Shown: positions 5,570-6,047 of the stretch, in pieces | Numbering within the stretch: the stretch's first letter is position 1 | Layout of the letters: each line of letters starts with the position of its first letter | Assembly: GCA_041485845.1 (NCBI GenBank) | Contig: JBGPKH010000561.1 | Coordinates: 1 to 6,047 of the forward strand | Reading direction: 5' to 3' | From: OMOG01 sp041485845 | GTDB taxonomy: Bacteria > Acidobacteriota > Terriglobia > Bryobacterales > Bryobacteraceae | Length of the DNA: 6,047 nucleotides | Translations under genes and position numbers: made by a program | The notes under the pieces: generated by a model | Told to the model about the DNA's origin: nothing | Seen by the model: only the letters and a program-made list of their open reading frames with translations | The model's database searches: none

Positions 5570-6047
5570 CTACTTCTTCTCCAGCCGGTCGAGCCGCGCC
5601 TTCAACTCGCTGTTCTCCTTCTCCAGTTCAGATAGACGGCTCCGCAAAGAAGAGATCTCGTCTGCACTAACTGCCGTTCCGTCCGCGGGCGCCCGCAGTG
5701 ACTCCACCGCGGCGCGCGCCGCCCGAGCGATGTTGGGAAGCGCCTCCCCATTGGCCAGCCGCTCCAGTGCCGCAATCGCCGACGCTTCCCGCCGTTGCTG
5801 CAACGCCGACACCGCGGCCGAGCGGTCGCCCTTCTCCTGATCGTCCAACGCCTCGATCAATCGATCCGTGACCGGCTGCTTGCCTTTGCCGAGAGTGCCG
5901 AACGCACGAAGCGCAGGCTGCCGGACGCGGTCGTCTGTATCGTGGCTGAGCTCGAGCAGCGTGTCAACGGCGGCCTCATCGCCGGCCAGTTCCATAGCCG
6001 AAACAGCCGCGGGCCTCATCGGCTGCTCTTCGAGGAACGGCTTCACC
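5570..6047 (-). CDS. HEAT-repeat protein C-terminus with leucine-zipper tail, 5' partial
   Basis: Only the last ~159 codons are inside the window; the frame is open to the right edge and the GTG at 6046 need not be a start. Numbering from it, residues 10-117 form HEAT-like helical repeats: an RPAAVSAMELAGDEAAV unit, then DDRVRQPALRAFGTLG (38-53), and RSAAVSALQQ with AIAALERLA and RAARAAVESL up to 117. These act as protein-interaction scaffolds. A short linker (119-128) leads to a coiled coil, 131-158, with heptad positions I131, L134, L138, L141, N145, L148, L152 and L155, ending at TAG 5572-5570. The missing N-terminal part may be catalytic. C-terminal HEAT blocks with coiled coils occur, for example, on M1-type aminopeptidases of Acidobacteriota, but this is a recollection and cannot be checked here. 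It is convergent with the M19 gene. Confidence 0.85.
   Translation of the reverse strand, partial: VKPFLEEQPMRPAAVSAMELAGDEAAVDTLLELSHDTDDRVRQPALRAFGTLGKGKQPVTDRLIEALDDQEKGDRSAAVSALQQRREASAIAALERLANGEALPNIARAARAAVESLRAPADGTAVSADEISSLRSRLSELEKENSELKARLDRLEKK

Noticed and set aside
5436..5840. Plus-strand open frame, Ser/Arg-rich, across the HEAT gene
   Set aside because: It is a reverse-frame shadow of the HEAT-repeat and coiled-coil coding sequence and has no family signal.

Overview
The window is GC-rich DNA with long, densely packed genes. Tat-exported conserved proteins, a secreted M19 dipeptidase and a HEAT-repeat protein with a coiled-coil tail together suggest an Acidobacteriota genome, perhaps Solibacter/Bryobacter-like. 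This placement is an inference from gene content, not from any marker gene.

Layout, left to right. Bases 1-1262 (+) hold the C-terminal majority of an amidase-signature serine hydrolase whose start lies outside the window. Bases 1263-1371 are a short gap with an inverted repeat. Bases 1372-1625 (+) hold a small BrnA/CopG-like antitoxin remnant whose two halves lie in different frames, separated by about 50 AT-rich bases. Its stop is 4 bp from the convergent stop of the next gene. Bases 4079-1630 (-) form a two-gene operon of tandem paralogues (401 aa, then 413 aa with a Tat signal). They look like a divergent Gfo/Idh/MocA-type family with an unusual conserved DKH motif. They are separated by 2 bp and the second ribosome-binding site lies inside the first gene. 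Bases 4078-5313 (+) encode a secreted M19 (renal/membrane dipeptidase) family protein. Bases 5314-5569 are a convergent intergenic region with an 82-bp palindromic repeat element and smaller hairpins. Bases 5570-6047 (-) are the C-terminus of a HEAT-repeat protein that ends in a GCN4-like leucine zipper.

The most interesting spot is 4020-4110. The start codons of the divergent paralogue operon and the M19 gene share one CATG palindrome, leaving no intergenic DNA. The best -10 candidates for each gene lie inside the other gene's coding sequence. If both are used, the two transcripts would overlap at their 5' ends and the promoters would face each other. The first codons of the minus-strand gene switch to A/T-ending codons exactly there. 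This layout suggests linked, possibly mutually exclusive, control of the paralogue pair and the dipeptidase. No functional link between them can be proved from sequence alone.
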